Source of the DNA: Phaffia rhodozyma
Lineage: Eukaryota > Basidiomycota > Tremellomycetes > Cystofilobasidiales > Mrakiaceae
Assembly: GCA_014706385.1 (NCBI GenBank)
Contig: JACGZH010000010.1
Span: forward strand, 434,001 to 498,000
Direction: 5' to 3'
DNA length: 64,000 nucleotides
Shown: positions 1 to 12,700 of the stretch, piece after piece
Layout: each line of letters starts with the position of its first letter
Numbering within the stretch: the stretch's first letter is position 1
Program-made: the position numbers and the translations under genes
Notes under the pieces: generated by a model
The model's input: the letters and a program-made list of their open reading frames with translations, nothing else
What the model was told of the DNA's origin: nothing
Databases searched by the model: none

Positions 1-141
1 TTCCGATCTTTCTCTTCATAGACCTTTCCCATCTTTGGATCTCTTTCCATTCCTTCTCTCTATCTCCTTAATACTTTCCTCTTCCTTTGTTGTCACCTCG
101 TATATCCGCTCGAACTCACAGCTCAGTGATCTGTAGCTAAA

Positions 142-3100
142 ATGTCCGCTGTTGCACTTCCTGCTGGATGGTCTGAAGAGAGGCAAGTCCTAAATATTCC
201 CATCTCTGTCTCGTTCGTTTGTATGATACGTGTCGCCTTCGTCCCTTTTTTCTCCTAGGTCTTTTTTGTTTTCTTTCGTATCTTCGCTTTCTCTTCCTGT
301 TGTTCTCCAAATCTTCTAGATTGTATCTGTTCCGCCCTTCCTTGTGTTCTGCTTTCGTTCGGGTCCAAACCTTAATCACAGCAACATCTGCTAGGGATTT
401 TTTTCCTCTTGGGTTCCATCAGTAATTCAACAAGAAACTGATGTCTGTCTTGGTGTGATGTCTACAGGACCGACGATGGGACACCTTATTACATCAGTCA
501 GCTTTTATCTTTCTATTGGTCTTCTCTCTAACCAGTATACTTACCTTTCTGTCGATGCATCTTCCGTCTTCTTTTCTCTTCCTTTTCTTTCCTTAGGTCC
601 CCAAGGCCAATCTCAATGGGATCCTCCCGCTTTCGAGCCTGCGGTCATTCAACCCGGCTTTCAGCAACAGAAATACCCTCAAGCCCCTGCGCAGAACACA
701 AACACCAAACGACGACAGTATGCTTCGGAGCAGGCCCAGGCGTACATTCAACCGACTGGAGGAGATCCGTCTCTGGGACCTGTTTCTGGGTCGGCGGGAG
801 GAGACCAGCTTTACACCCCTGGATTCGGGGTTGAGTCAGCGACTGGAGCGGCAGCAGGGCAGGCGTACTATGATCCGGCAGCAGCAGGAGGGGGACAGGG
901 CTATGGTCAACAGGGAGCCGGTCAGTCGGGTGCAGGATGGGCACAGGGAGGTGCAGGACCAGGTGTAGGGCAACTGGCAAATCAGTTTGGAAATATGGGG
1001 ATTGCTTCAGAATTGAAGGTCGGTCTCGCTCTCCTCTTCTACATCTTTTCTTTTCTTGCTTGTTCCCTTCCTCCTATCTCTCTGCAGGGGTACAGGAGAC
1101 TATGTTGGTATAAATACTTCTGATTTATCATGAGAGTGCTGACATTGTGTTATCGTGTTCTCTGGATCATCTATAGTACCCTCTTGAAACAGTCAATTTG
1201 GTTGGCCTCAGGCCCGATGTGACTAATATCGAAGAAGCTCCCCCTGCTATTCGATTGCCTCCAGGAGCCAGTTTGACTCCTAGCCCTGATGCAATCCCTG
1301 ACTATTCATACATGCGATCTACCTTGAACGCGGTCCCTACAACTAACAGCTTGCTCAATAAGAGCAAACTTCCATTCGCTCTCGTCATCTCCCCGCATCG
1401 AAGCTTGAAGGAACACGATGTGAGTTCATTTTCTCCTCTGTTTTGAAGGTCTCTTCCATCTCATCCGCGGCCGATCTATCAGGTCTTTCTGGCTAGGACA
1501 AGCTACTCACGTACATATTCTTTGTTTACGGATAAATCTAGCCTCGAATTCCCGTCGTGAAGGATACGGTGATTGCCCGGTGTCGACGATGCCGAGCTTA
1601 TATTCATCCATATGTGACTTATATCGAGGGTGGACACCGATGGAAGTGCCCGCTTTGCAACCTGTCTAATGAAGTACCTCAGCAGTTTGACTATGACGAG
1701 AAGAAGAATGAGAACGTCGATCGATGGGCGAGGAAGGAGCTTAACTACAGCGTGGTCGACTTCGTGGCTCCAACGGAGTACATGGTAAGTTTGAATTCAT
1801 GGTCACTTAATGGCCAACTCTATCAATCCAAATCCAATTACTGAATTTCAGGAATGAATACAGGTCCGAGCGCCTCAACCTCCTTGTTACGTCTTCTTAA
1901 TCGACGTTTCTGCCAACGCTGTTAAATCTGGTGCGCGTCAATTCTTTTTGCAGCCTATATGCCTTGTATCAGTGTTACTCACTCAGAAGGAACGGAATGG
2001 CAACTCGCCTTCTCTTTTCTGCGATGGCTTCCATAGGAATGGTCGCCACGGCTGCCCGAACAATCCTTGAATCGCTAGATCGACTCCCTAACGAGGACGG
2101 ACGAACCCGCGCTGGAATCATCGCTGTCGATAGCTCTCTGCACTTTTTCAGTCTGCCTGTTCGTCCTTTTTGTTGACTCTTGACGGCTCTTGAGGAGTCG
2201 GAAATTTGCCTTCTTGCGTGATCAGACAAGAAGTCTAACGATACATACTCTGTCACATTCACAGGCCGGAGAAAGCGATCCCGCTATGCTTGTTATGTCG
2301 GATCTCGAGGATGTATTCCTTCCCAAACCTTCTGATCTTCTCGTCAACGTGAAGGAGTCTAGAAAGGCGCTGGAGAATGTGCTTGGTGGACTAAACGATA
2401 TTTTCAAGGACACTATGGAGCCTGCCAATGCCGTTGGAGCTGGTTTGCAGGCTGCTTACAAGCTGATCGTATGTCTTCTATTTCTTCTCATTTGTGTGTC
2501 TGTTATCAATACTGATGCAAGTAACAATCCTACATGGTTCGTCGACTTGGTAACAACTTCCCAGTCTTCCATCGGAGGAAAGATCGTTACCTTGACATCT
2601 ACCCTTCCTACTCTTGGCCCTGGAGCGCTCAAACACCGAGAAGATCCAAAGCTTCTGGGAACGTCCAAGGAGTCTACTTTGCTCCAGTCTGCAGGGTCAT
2701 GGTACAAGACGTTTGCGATCGATTGTTCCCGAGCCCAGGTATCAGTCGACATGTTCTTGTTCAGCGCGACGTATACCGACATTGCTTCTCTTAGTACGTG
2801 ATTCATTTCATTTGCTAGACTCATCCTCTCCGGATCTGATAACATGCTGAGAGATTTTTGAACGTTTCGTCAGGCTGCCTTCCTAAGTATACCGGTGGTC
2901 AGACTTACTTCTACCCGGCATTCAACGCTGCCAAGTCGGAGGATGCGATTAAGTTTTCATATGAGCTTGGCGAGGTCCTCGCTAGTCAGATCTGCTTGGA
3001 GGCCGTGATTCGGGTTCGAGCCTCTCGAGGTGCGTTTCCTTTCAACTCAGTGTAAAATGCTGCTGCAGAACCTGTCTGAATTGAGTTGACCCGAATTCTG

Positions 3101-4627
3101 TGTTGTACTCTCAAATACGGTTCAGGTCTTCGAATGAAGGCTTTCCACGGGAACTTCTTTGTCCGGTCGACCGATCTTCTTTCCCTTCCTGCTGTTCCTG
3201 TCGATCAGTCTTATGCTATCGAGGTCGAATTGGAGGACAACGTATCCACTCCTACTGTCTGCATGCAAACCGCTGTTCTACACACCACCTGCTACGGTGC
3301 GTCACGTCGTCCTTGGGGCCACGTAGAACTGACACGTATCATGGTGGGCTGACAAGATTTTTCCATTACATTTCATAGGCGAACGTCGAATTCGAGTCAT
3401 CACCCTTTGCCTTCCCACCACCGACAACGTCTCCAATATCTTTGCTTCGGCCGACCAAGCGGCCATTGCTACTCTTCTCGCCAACAAAGCAGTGGAGAAG
3501 ACGGTCGTGTCTTCTCTGCAAGATGCAAGGGATTACATCAACAAACAGCTCTTCGACTTTCTTGTTGCCTTCAAGGCGGCCACTCAGGCTGGAGGAAGTA
3601 CAGCGAGTACATCGCTCATGCTTCCGGCAAATCTTCGGTTCCTGCCTCTGATCCTTCTTGGACTTCTTAAGAACGTATGTCTATGCTGCTCTCTACCGTC
3701 TCGTTTGAAAAGGTCCAGTCAGAGCGTGTACTGCTTTCGTTGAACATAATTGACGTTATCTGGTTATATGAATTAGGTCGGTATCCGAGAGAGCAATCAG
3801 ATTCCTCCGGATATGCGAAGTTACGCCCAGGCTCTGCTCTCTACTATGCCTACGCAGTTGCTCATTCCGTATCTGCATCCGAAATTCTACGCACTTCACA
3901 CCATGTCTGATGAGGTCAGTTCGCTCGATTCTACAGTGTTTTTTAATCATCGATCAAGTAAGATGTTGACAGTCAAGTTTTTCTCGTCATCTTCCTTTTT
4001 CATTGGATTGCCTGCCTACCTTTGTGATCTAGGCTGGGACGGTGGGTGAGAACGGAGTGATCTTGCCCGAAACTTTGAACTTGACGAGCGAGCGACTCGA
4101 ACGGCACGGTCTGTTCCTCATCGAGGACGGCCAGAACATTTTCTTATACATTGGTCGGGATGCTGTGCCCCAGCTGGTCCAGGATGTGTTTGACGCACCG
4201 ACTTATCAGGAACTCCGAGGAGGAAAGGTACGTATACTTTCCCTTTCTACGATGTGCATGCATGTGCCGTTGGACTGAAGATCTGGTTCGTATGCTATTC
4301 ACCGCAGACGACACTCCCTCTTCTGGAGAACCAGTTCTCTCAACGTGTCAACGCCATTATTAACACGACAAGGGAGATGCGTCGGTCGCCTTACCGACCC
4401 CACCTGTATGTTGTCAAAGAGGATGGTGAGCCGGCACTTCGAGCCTGGGCACTGAGTGCATTGATAGAGGATCGATCGGACAAGACACCCAGCTACCACC
4501 AGTTCGTGAGCTCGCTCAGAGACAAGGTTTGTTTTCTTCTTCTTTTCTCTTATCTTCGATCCGGGTGTACTTACTGAGCTTGATGGGAATATCCGAACTT
4601 TTTGAACAGGTCAACGCATCTAGCTAA
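142..4627 (+). CDS. SEC24: Sec24, COPII coat cargo-binding subunit, with N-terminal WW domain
   Basis: Sec24 pairs with Sec23 in the inner COPII coat, selecting cargo for vesicles leaving the ER. The zinc-finger region is plain near 1557-1790 ([12 protein letters not shown], then [11 protein letters not shown], giving C-x2-C...C-x2-C). It is followed by the trunk (exons to about 3050), the beta-sandwich and helical parts (about 3130-3910), and the C-terminal gelsolin-like domain (about 4030-4530, [15 protein letters not shown]). The usual fungal N-terminal signature [14 protein letters not shown] lies at about 705. There are at least a dozen exons. The start at 142 is chosen because the first three exons (142-182, 468-496, from 597) join into a WW domain, W10-x20-W31-x2-P34, directly before the Sec24 body. 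This requires a GC-AG first intron (183-467). The last exon is short, starts at 4610 and ends at TAA 4625-4627. Family assignment is certain; the small exons around 1085-1180 are uncertain. Confidence 0.95.
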
Positions 4628-6325
4628 ACTCGAGCGGTTTTTGGATCATCGACGACTGGGAGCACATAAGTTGGGACTTCTTTCGATCTCCATGGTTTCA
4701 CTGTTTCTACAATCGATTCCTTTTCCTTCCGCTTTTTTCGAAACAATTCTTCACCCTTGCTTCTTCTTTGTCTGTAACCGTCCCTCTCCCCTTCTTTTCT
4801 TTCCTTGCTCTATTTTTGTTTACTCGATGGTTGACGTTTATAGTATGATCTTGTCCATCAAGCTCCGAGCCTACTATGAAATCTTTCCTTCTGATGTATT
4901 CTGTGTTCGATCATCCGATTTGCTGATCGAATTGCATTCGTCTAACACGATCAAGAAGAAAAAGAAGACTGAGAGGACCAAGGAAGAATGAGACCAAAGA
5001 GATCAAAGGGAGAGAAAGGAACACATTCTGACACTTGAATCCTTTCTGACTTGATGCCAATTCGGATTGCATGTGGCTCCCGGATCCTTTTTCTTTTGCT
5101 AGCTGCACGCTTTTGGTTGTTTCACGTAGGACAGGGGACTAACCAGAAACATGTCATCTGCTTATTGTATAGGTCCCGTCGTCTTTTTTTTTTCTCTTTC
5201 TTGTCGGATGCATGGTGGATTCATTTGTCTGATCAATGTTTTTTCTTGTTCATTGCCTTTAGGGTAAGTACGGACATGTTTCTTCAATTTTGACTGATCC
5301 AATTGGTCCCTTCTCGGTTAGCTGGATCAGCGTTTTTTTCCCCGGGGCCGATAAGGAAAAGACAGATGGAAAGAAATCTCCTTTTCATCTTTCCCGTTCG
5401 TTCGTTCATTCTCACTCGAATATAAACGATGTCTTGCTTTCATGCCTATCTATACATTTGGACGATGAATTAATTCGCTGATTTGTCTCTCTCTCTTAAC
5501 TGAATAGATGATTCAGAATATATAGAGCATGGATTGAGTCAGCTTTGATATATGTATATCTACGCGACATTACGTTATGTGCACGTCGGAGGTGCCAGAA
5601 TTGAATACATTGGTGCATCTGTTTACTTTCTGCCTCTCTTCCTGTTCGGAAAATCTTTTCGAGTTTACTGGAACGAGCCAAACTGGATAGATTAGGATGA
5701 AACGAGAAGATAGATGTCTTCTATCTAGATCAAGATGGGCGACGTGATGTCTGGATAGTATAGAAAGGCGAGGGAAATACGATCAAAAAAATCAAAGAAG
5801 ATAACGAAAATCAAAGAAACGAAAGGTAAAGGGAATGGACAAGGTGATATAAGACAAAAGGAACGCAGACCGAAGGGGATCTTTTGAAAAAGATAAACTA
5901 TGGACAAGGTCGCTTTTAAAAGAGACAAGCAGATAGAACGCGTATACGGGAGAGATGGTAAAAGAACAGTGTTCGAGAGGCTGAAAAGTATCAAGGATAA
6001 AAGGAAGAGAAGAAAAAAAAAACATGCAGAAGAAAGCAAAGAGGGAAGAACAAGAGATGGAAGACAAATATAAATATGAAGATGCCAAGTCTATAGATTG
6101 AACCACACGGAGAGGATGTGAGTAGCAAGAGTATATAGACTGAACAGAATGAAAAAGCACAAGAAGAAGGAACTGTTCTTTCTCTATGATTTAGAAAAAT
6201 AAATAGGACAAAAGATATTGCATGGGATGGACAGAGTGAGAAGATAGAAAAGATGAAACAAACAGAGATACATGAAAAGCAGAAGAAGGAAAAGGCTGAC
6301 AACCCGATAGAAGAGCAAATGAATC
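4628..6325. other. Convergent intergenic region
   Basis: This stretch holds the 3' flanks of two converging genes, SEC24 and the zinc-cluster factor. The left half is T/C-rich and the right half (about 5750-6310) is A/G-rich on the plus strand, so each gene's downstream side is pyrimidine-rich on its own coding strand. Open frames here are low-complexity Ser/Phe/Leu readings of that bias. I see no supported gene. Confidence 0.5.
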
Positions 6326-7775
6326 TTAAATGCACCAACTGGTTGACCACTCCGTATGTTCAAGTTCTGGGTAATGAGGAGCATATCCTTCCGGGAATTT
6401 GATTCCTAGCCCAGTGTTCTTTGATTCCGAGAAAGTCTTGCAGGCTGGCATAGTCACCTGATCAGGGCGCTGTTGAAGAGGGTAGGTCGCTCGCCTCTCT
6501 AGCGGCCCGGCAACAGTATTGAAGGGAAACGAGGGCGAAGAGGCTGAGCCGGGATAAAGAGGCCTTTGTTGTGCCGGGTAAACGGGCGAAGAAGTCTGAC
6601 TGTCGGCTTCGTGGGCGTACAGGTGGGAGTACGAAGTGGCCGGAGTAGCTAGCAAGCCAGCGAAGGCAAAGGTAGAAGCTTTAGAGAACTGAGCGGTCGA
6701 GAGGAACCGCTGGTGTTGCTTCTGAGCGGCGAGGAAAGGATCGACTTCATATAGGCCGGGAGTAGGCGGGGGAGATTCGGTCGAAGGAGATGACTGAACA
6801 GATGACGGACTACAGGAGAATGAGGGGGATTGGGGTCTCGGAGCGAACGCACTCCACGGATCTGGCGAAGTCAACAGTTGAAGGGAATGTTGAGAAGCTG
6901 GCATGGGCAACAAGACAGAAGGGTAGGACGAGTGAGAGATAGTCGATCCATTCTGCAGAGAGAGAGAAAACACGTGAGTTAAGAGGTGAGATGCGATGGA
7001 TACAAGACAGAGACACGTACCAGAGGAGGAGTCCAGCCTTGAAGTCGAGGCGCAGAGAGTCGCCTGTTATGGTTGTCTACAAGGGGAACATCGGGAACGG
7101 CGGACTCTCCGAGAGCGTCAGCCGGCATCTTTGCAGACGCAGCGAGACTGCCTGGCTTGAGACCGGCCTCTCGGAGTGCTTTATTTCTAGCCTTGCGTGC
7201 TTTGTTCATTCGGTTTTGTTCATCCGATATCTCCTCGAACACTGGCGGTCGATGCAAAGAAAAGGAGAAGCTAGCGTCAGTTTGAAATGTGACGAAGAGA
7301 AGGGCAACAAGGTCTTACCACAACAACGCTTAGTGCGCATACAATTAGTGCAGGTTGCCTCGCCGGAGCATTTGATTTTTCTGTTTGGTGATGAATAAAG
7401 AAAAAGAAAAGGATACAAAAGGGTGCGAAGTATGGATACACAGATGGATGTATTCAGTCAGCGTGATGTACGAAATTCAATACGTGCATGTCCGACTTGA
7501 TGTATTCATGCGCATATCCGCCCCCAAATCACAGGGAATCTATTGCTCTGTCCCGATCGGAAGGGCAAGTGAATACACAGATTGTTAACGAACCTTTTTC
7601 GACAGTAGGTGCAGGCCATGTTGATCCTGCTTCCTTTCGTCAACGGAGGGTGGGATACAGAGGTGAAGACTTTCTGAGATGAGCCACCTGGCGAAGAGGA
7701 CTCGGTAGAAGACCCGAAGGATGCGGCCGAAGGAGAGAACGTATAGGGCGTTGGATAGGACTGACAGAACGACAT
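6326..7775 (-). CDS. Zn(II)2Cys6 zinc-cluster transcription factor
   Basis: This is a fungal-specific DNA-binding regulator. An intron splits the zinc cluster. The first exon ends in MACTYCRK near 7590-7615 and the next begins KIKCSGEATCTNC near 7310-7380, giving C-x2-C-x6-C-x5-C-x2-C-x6-C with the typical basic loop. A basic stretch follows (NRMNKARKARNKALREAG, about 7190-7230), then a Ser/Pro/Gln-rich tail of about 200 residues without a visible fungal-specific middle homology domain. The protein is therefore short for this class, about 380 residues. The start (MSFCQSYPTPY) is the first ATG upstream of the cluster in frame; about 50 Ser-rich residues precede it. Stop TAA is at 6328-6326. 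The regulated pathway cannot be told from sequence. It converges with SEC24, and a 1.9 kb gene-poor region upstream could hold its promoter. Confidence 0.85.
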
Positions 7776-9722
7776 TTGAAGAGAAGAAAGTGAAGCAGTC
7801 TGACGAAATGAGGGGAGCGAATGTTAGAGATGGCGGGCGGAAAAGAATGGGGTTTCCCTTGAAGCAAACGTTGGACGTGCTGTTGAAGCGAGCGATACAA
7901 GGAATGGATAGTGATGATGAAGCGAGAATGATAGTGATTTGCTATAAGCAGAGTGAGGGTGAGGATGAGGATGAGAGTGACAATGACAGTGTGATGGAGA
8001 CGAAGGGAAGCAATAGGAAAGCAACAAGAAAGCAGTTGGAAAGCACAAAGAAAGAGAGGAAGAGAAGGAAGCACAAAGGAGAAGGGCAAACGACAAACGA
8101 TGGGGATGGAAGAAGAAGAGGAAGGGAGAGAAAACTCAATCGAAAGAACTAGTATTAATATCTGTTCACGGAATTGTATCCACCATTCTCTCGAAGAGAA
8201 AAGAGAAGATTTCTTTTGAATTGGAATGAATCAGTTTTCTTTTCCTTCTCTTCTTGAACCCCCCGGGTGAGCTCTACAAGGAAAAAAGAAAGGAAGAAAA
8301 AAATGGTGAATGGACCATGAAAAGAATAATAAAGAAGGCGAGGCTGTTGAAAGGAGAAGAGACACGTCAGAGGAGAGAGGAAGAGGAAAATTAGTCAATT
8401 TAGGTATTCGCCGGAATTGATTGAATTCACCGGGACAATTCATAAAACTCGGCAAAAATCGGCACTCCGGTCTTTGCATACATTTTCTGATGTGCCTGAT
8501 TACGTCGATCATTCACTTCGGGAACTCCTGATGTCAGTGCGCAGGCGATTAGCGACTGCAAGATGCAGACAATAGAGCGATTGTTCGGTGGATAAACAAA
8601 GACCGATTGGACGCACGACTGAGCGAAAAAGGTCCGATCGATTAGGCACAAGCACCACAGAGATAGCCAATCTGGCCGTGTCGGATGACAGGCATCCGAG
8701 ATCTTTCTGCTGATATTTGGAAATATGCCGTCGATCACTCCCAACTTCTGTTTGTCCCGTCGCTCGGATCTTCTTTCGACCAGCGTTCTACCCTGTCAAG
8801 GTGCTTGCCCCCAAGGTGTACCATATGTTTGTCCGTCCCAGACGATCCATCGTCATTAATCATATCTGAATAATAATAAAAATAAAAAATAAAAAATACG
8901 TACTGTTTCCTCTAATATTGAACTCTTAGCCTAATTCTCCGAAATAAACGACAGAATACCAGGACTAAAAGGATCTTTTGGGATCATTGCTAGATTATGC
9001 TGCGTTCTTCCCTTAATAAAAAGGGGGAGGGGGTCGTTGGAGCGCTATAACTTATCGCCAATCAGCTCGGCTACTGCTGGCCTATCGTTATTCTTTGTGA
9101 TTGATGTTCTCTTAGTTCCTCTGGGTCCCATAGCTGCTATAAATAGACTTAAGGAAAGAATAAAAAAAGAACTTGATGGGAGAATGCAGAAAACATAAAA
9201 TAGTGAAATTATGCGCCTCCTGTTGTACACAAGTACACACAACATATACAATAGACGGACTCTTTTTCCATTAGTCAGGGGCAAAATCAGGAAAAAGAAA
9301 AACAGCTCATCAGGAGAAAGTGATATTCATATTATGTAACAAATATCATTGTAAATGAGATACTAAGAACGAGAAATTCAGCGATGGATGAGGACCCGGA
9401 GAGATCGACCGAGTCAGTCTAACCTATCAAATACATAGAGTATCGTTGCTCCGGAGGGTTCTTCGAGTCAAATGTTTTCTTTCTTCTCCTTCCCTTCGAA
9501 ACATCGAGCCAAGAACATGATATCATCGAGACCCTTGAAGTCAACGAGAACAAGATGCCTGGAGTCTAGCGATAAATACACAGCAGAGATTAGGTAGATT
9601 TGTTGAATTGCTAAAAGAAAGAAAAAGAAAAAGGCAAAAAAGCAAAGAACAGGCAAGATAGATGAAACTAAGAGAAAAGGAGACAAGAGTTCGGAACAAG
9701 GATAGGGAATCGAAAACCGGAA
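7776..9722. other. Gene-poor region upstream of the zinc-cluster gene
   Basis: Between the start of the zinc-cluster gene and the end of the GT90 gene. It includes a purine-rich block (about 7780-8150), an unassigned minus-strand open segment (8427-8790, listed separately), and an A-rich low-complexity run near 8870-8900. Nothing else looks coding. It probably contains the zinc-cluster promoter and the GT90 3' region. Confidence 0.4.
8427..8744 (-). other. Unassigned open segment, possible exon remnant
   Basis: A minus-strand frame stays open for about 120 codons, from just after an in-frame TGA near 8795 to a stop at 8427. Its composition is protein-like and not low-complexity (for example VNDRRNQAHQKMYAKTGVP near the end, and a Cys/Trp-containing stretch LSLWCLCLIDRTFF). 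It has no convincing ATG and I could not find a good upstream exon. It could be the last exon of a small gene, a decayed gene fragment, or chance. I do not recognise the family. Confidence 0.2.
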
Positions 9723-12700
9723 TCACTCTTCGTCGTAAACAAAATCCATTGATGCCCGATTCAGAGATGTTAGCCGAGCCCACTCTAACCAAAGCCGGAA
9801 CATATATGCGGTCTGGGAACGTTCGATCCCAAGCGAGCGAGAGAGGATGAAAGAAAGAAGAGGAAAGAAGAAGGAGATCTCAGGAGTGAGCAAGGGTAAC
9901 CTTTGTTTACCCTTTCTGTCGATGATGAAAAGGAATTAGTCCGGAGCAAATGACATCCTTCCACTCACCATGTCTTCCCTTCGCCAATTATCGGTCGACC
10001 AACGTCTCCCGTTCTGAGCGATCTCTTGAGCCAATAAGTCTTCCCCGGGGTAATCATCGTTTCCTCGGAACTAAGCCGAGATGAGACGAGCCACAGATCC
10101 ACGGCGAAAAAAGAAGTATATACATAAAATTTCCTGGCCAATCAAGGGAAGGTGAAAAAAAAGGGCAAAGAAGGGAACGTACGAATGTCATGATGTCATA
10201 CAGATCAGAATAATCAACTTTAACAGGAACGTCTAGATATGCATCATAAGAATAAACTAGTCAGTTCGGAGGATTCGTCATTTCACGTTTCATGATTCAT
10301 CCTCCACATACAGTGTAACCAGGGCTGGATCCGATCGTTCCAGAATTCGGGGTAGATCGTCGACTTAAGGATGAGTGATTCAGTGGAAAGCAACCGTTTG
10401 AATCGAGCAGACCAAGCGTTCCCATCGACGTCCAGAATGTACCTGTAGTTCCGTACGTGCATATTGCGACTCTGGATCAGTCTAAGCTTCTTGCCAAAGC
10501 AGAAAAGGAGAGAAAGAGAGAGAGCCAACCGAGAGAAGTTTTCCTCCTCGTTCGTTAGTACAGGTCGGAACATGAGCTCGTCGGCTATTTCTTGACATGT
10601 TCCGTCTTTGAAAGAGAAAGGAAGATGTTCTTGACCCTCATCAGCATTGATCTTCATGTCTCTCCAAAGACAAAGGGAAAGAGGTTGAAAGACCTACCCT
10701 CGACGGAGCATTGCACAGGTTGATAGGCCAGACCAATGTCCATCAACCGGTCGTTCAACTCACCCTCCGGTAGCATCTTCACTAGGTCCTCTAACGTCGG
10801 ATTCCCATCCTCTTTGGTCGATCTCGAACGTCCTGAAGGCGGCGATAGGACCGCGACCTCTTCCTTGATATCCGATGAAGCCAAAGCAACCAGTCGAGAT
10901 CGCTGAAACGATCGCCACGGTGTCGATTTCGAGTAGATTGCACCCGTATTTCGACCTCGCTATTTGAATATTCAAGAGACAAGTCAATGTCAAAGGTTAG
11001 TAAGAAGCCCAAGAAAAAGGCGAAGAATTTGTTCTTCACTCTTCAGTTTTTGTTTTCGATTTGACTCACCCAGAGCAAATGATCAAGCTTCTTGTCCTTC
11101 CACCTGACGACTTCAACGTCAAGCTTTTCTTTCCACTGCTCGGTCGGGATGACCAACACATCGCTGTGTAACCCTGTTCGGCTCAAGCTAAAGATTGGGT
11201 AGAGCCTTGATTGTGGAATGGGTCTCGTTCCGCTCGTCGATGCATGGATCCGGATGGTATCCGGGTGGAGGCACAGATTCATCGTGTGAACATGTGAGGA
11301 GATGAACGACTTTGTCATCGGATCGGTAAACAGAGTGGAAGGCGTGAAAGGCGCGTTGAGCAATGTAAGGTTATGGTCCAGACTCTCAAGATCGGCGTGC
11401 AACCTCGGCCGATATTTGTGAAGAGGTGACGACCCCGGACAGGCCGCACCCCACGTTGTGAATGCCCTATCGGCTTCTTCATTCAGATCCAAATCTGATC
11501 GGAACGAAGGGAAACATGAGTTAGGCACGAGTTTGTTCTATCTTCGAGGGCGGAAGGAGATACGTACATTCTCTATCATCTACCAAGTCTTGCATGTACG
11601 CCTTGTGGGCATCACTTACAAAGCTCAACGGTGTACTGCGACAACAAGAATTTACGAACGGAGGAGAGCCAAATTCGATCTCAGATGAGGTATGAGACAA
11701 AGGAGAGAAAGGCTAGCTATCAAAACTCACTCATGGATATTGAGCACGGCATCGAAATCAGGGATCCACTGAGCGACGTCCTGAATGTGAGATACCTGAC
11801 CGTTAATCCGGTCTCCTGCGCCAGAGATTTCAAAGTCGATATTATTACTTTAGATAAGATAAGAATAATAAACAGACAAACGGGCAGTGATCAATCAGGG
11901 CTAGGGTTAACCATAAGATCATCTTATTAATGGTAAACGCGTACGATTTAGTGTGCACTTTTCCATTTCGAACGGACAAAGTGTACATATCTTTCCAACT
12001 GGTCATCTCCTTGACGAGAAGTCTAAGGCCTCGGGGAGAGTATGCAAAATATGGTTTTAGATCATGCATTATGAGGTTGTACTCGTCTGGAAGGATCACA
12101 TCGTGCTCTCTGAAGAGAAGCGCAAGGTTTGATACAATGAGTAAAACATGTTCACATAGCCGTAGCAGAAAGGAAGAACGACTTACTGGACATAGTCCCA
12201 CCACTTATCAAATCCCTTAGGTGGAGGTCTCCCATATCGGCGCTAAAAGATTTCGAAAGTCGATTGAGTAAAAAATATATGCATCTAAACATCTACTGAG
12301 GGTTAATCACTGGAACAAAACGTACCCTGTATTCTCTGACTGCCTCTCCGAGGGTCTTACTTTGCCTCTTCAGCTTAGAGTCCCATTCTTTCTTGGCGGA
12401 GTCTATGAGCTGATATATCGGATGCTGGGAAGCGGGCAGACTCAGATCTACAGCAAGCATGCCGTTGACGATTGGATGTCGTCCGGTTAGATTCGGAACC
12501 AGCGGTCGATATGGCTTTACTGATAGAGGATCTATGAGCAATCAAGAGGTGAAGACCGGGCGAGCCGAGAGAGTCATTCAGAAAATTCATCAGTTATCAG
12601 CGTACTGTATCCCTTCAGAGCGCAGAACACAAGAGGAAGCTTGTCTGATGAGACACCCGTACCATCGTCGATGTTAAACTGAAGGTCGAGGTTACGACGT

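Noticed and set aside
455..1123. A 222-residue plus-strand frame over the start of SEC24
   Set aside because: The part before 597 is an intron read in the wrong frame. Only the part from 597 onward belongs to Sec24, and it is joined to the short upstream exons by splicing.
3000..3040. tRNA-like GGTTCGAGCC phrase
   Set aside because: It falls within conserved Sec24 coding sequence and no matching acceptor or anticodon stems are present. A similar phrase near 44520 lies in the DUF7330-like gene.
5725..6384. Several Ser/Phe/Leu-rich minus-strand frames
   Set aside because: They are readings of pyrimidine-rich 3' flanking DNA with no start context or recognisable domains.
7721..8152. A 143-residue Lys/Arg/Glu-rich plus-strand frame
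   Set aside because: It reflects purine-rich DNA upstream of the zinc-cluster gene; overlapping minus-strand frames are equally long, and there is no domain.
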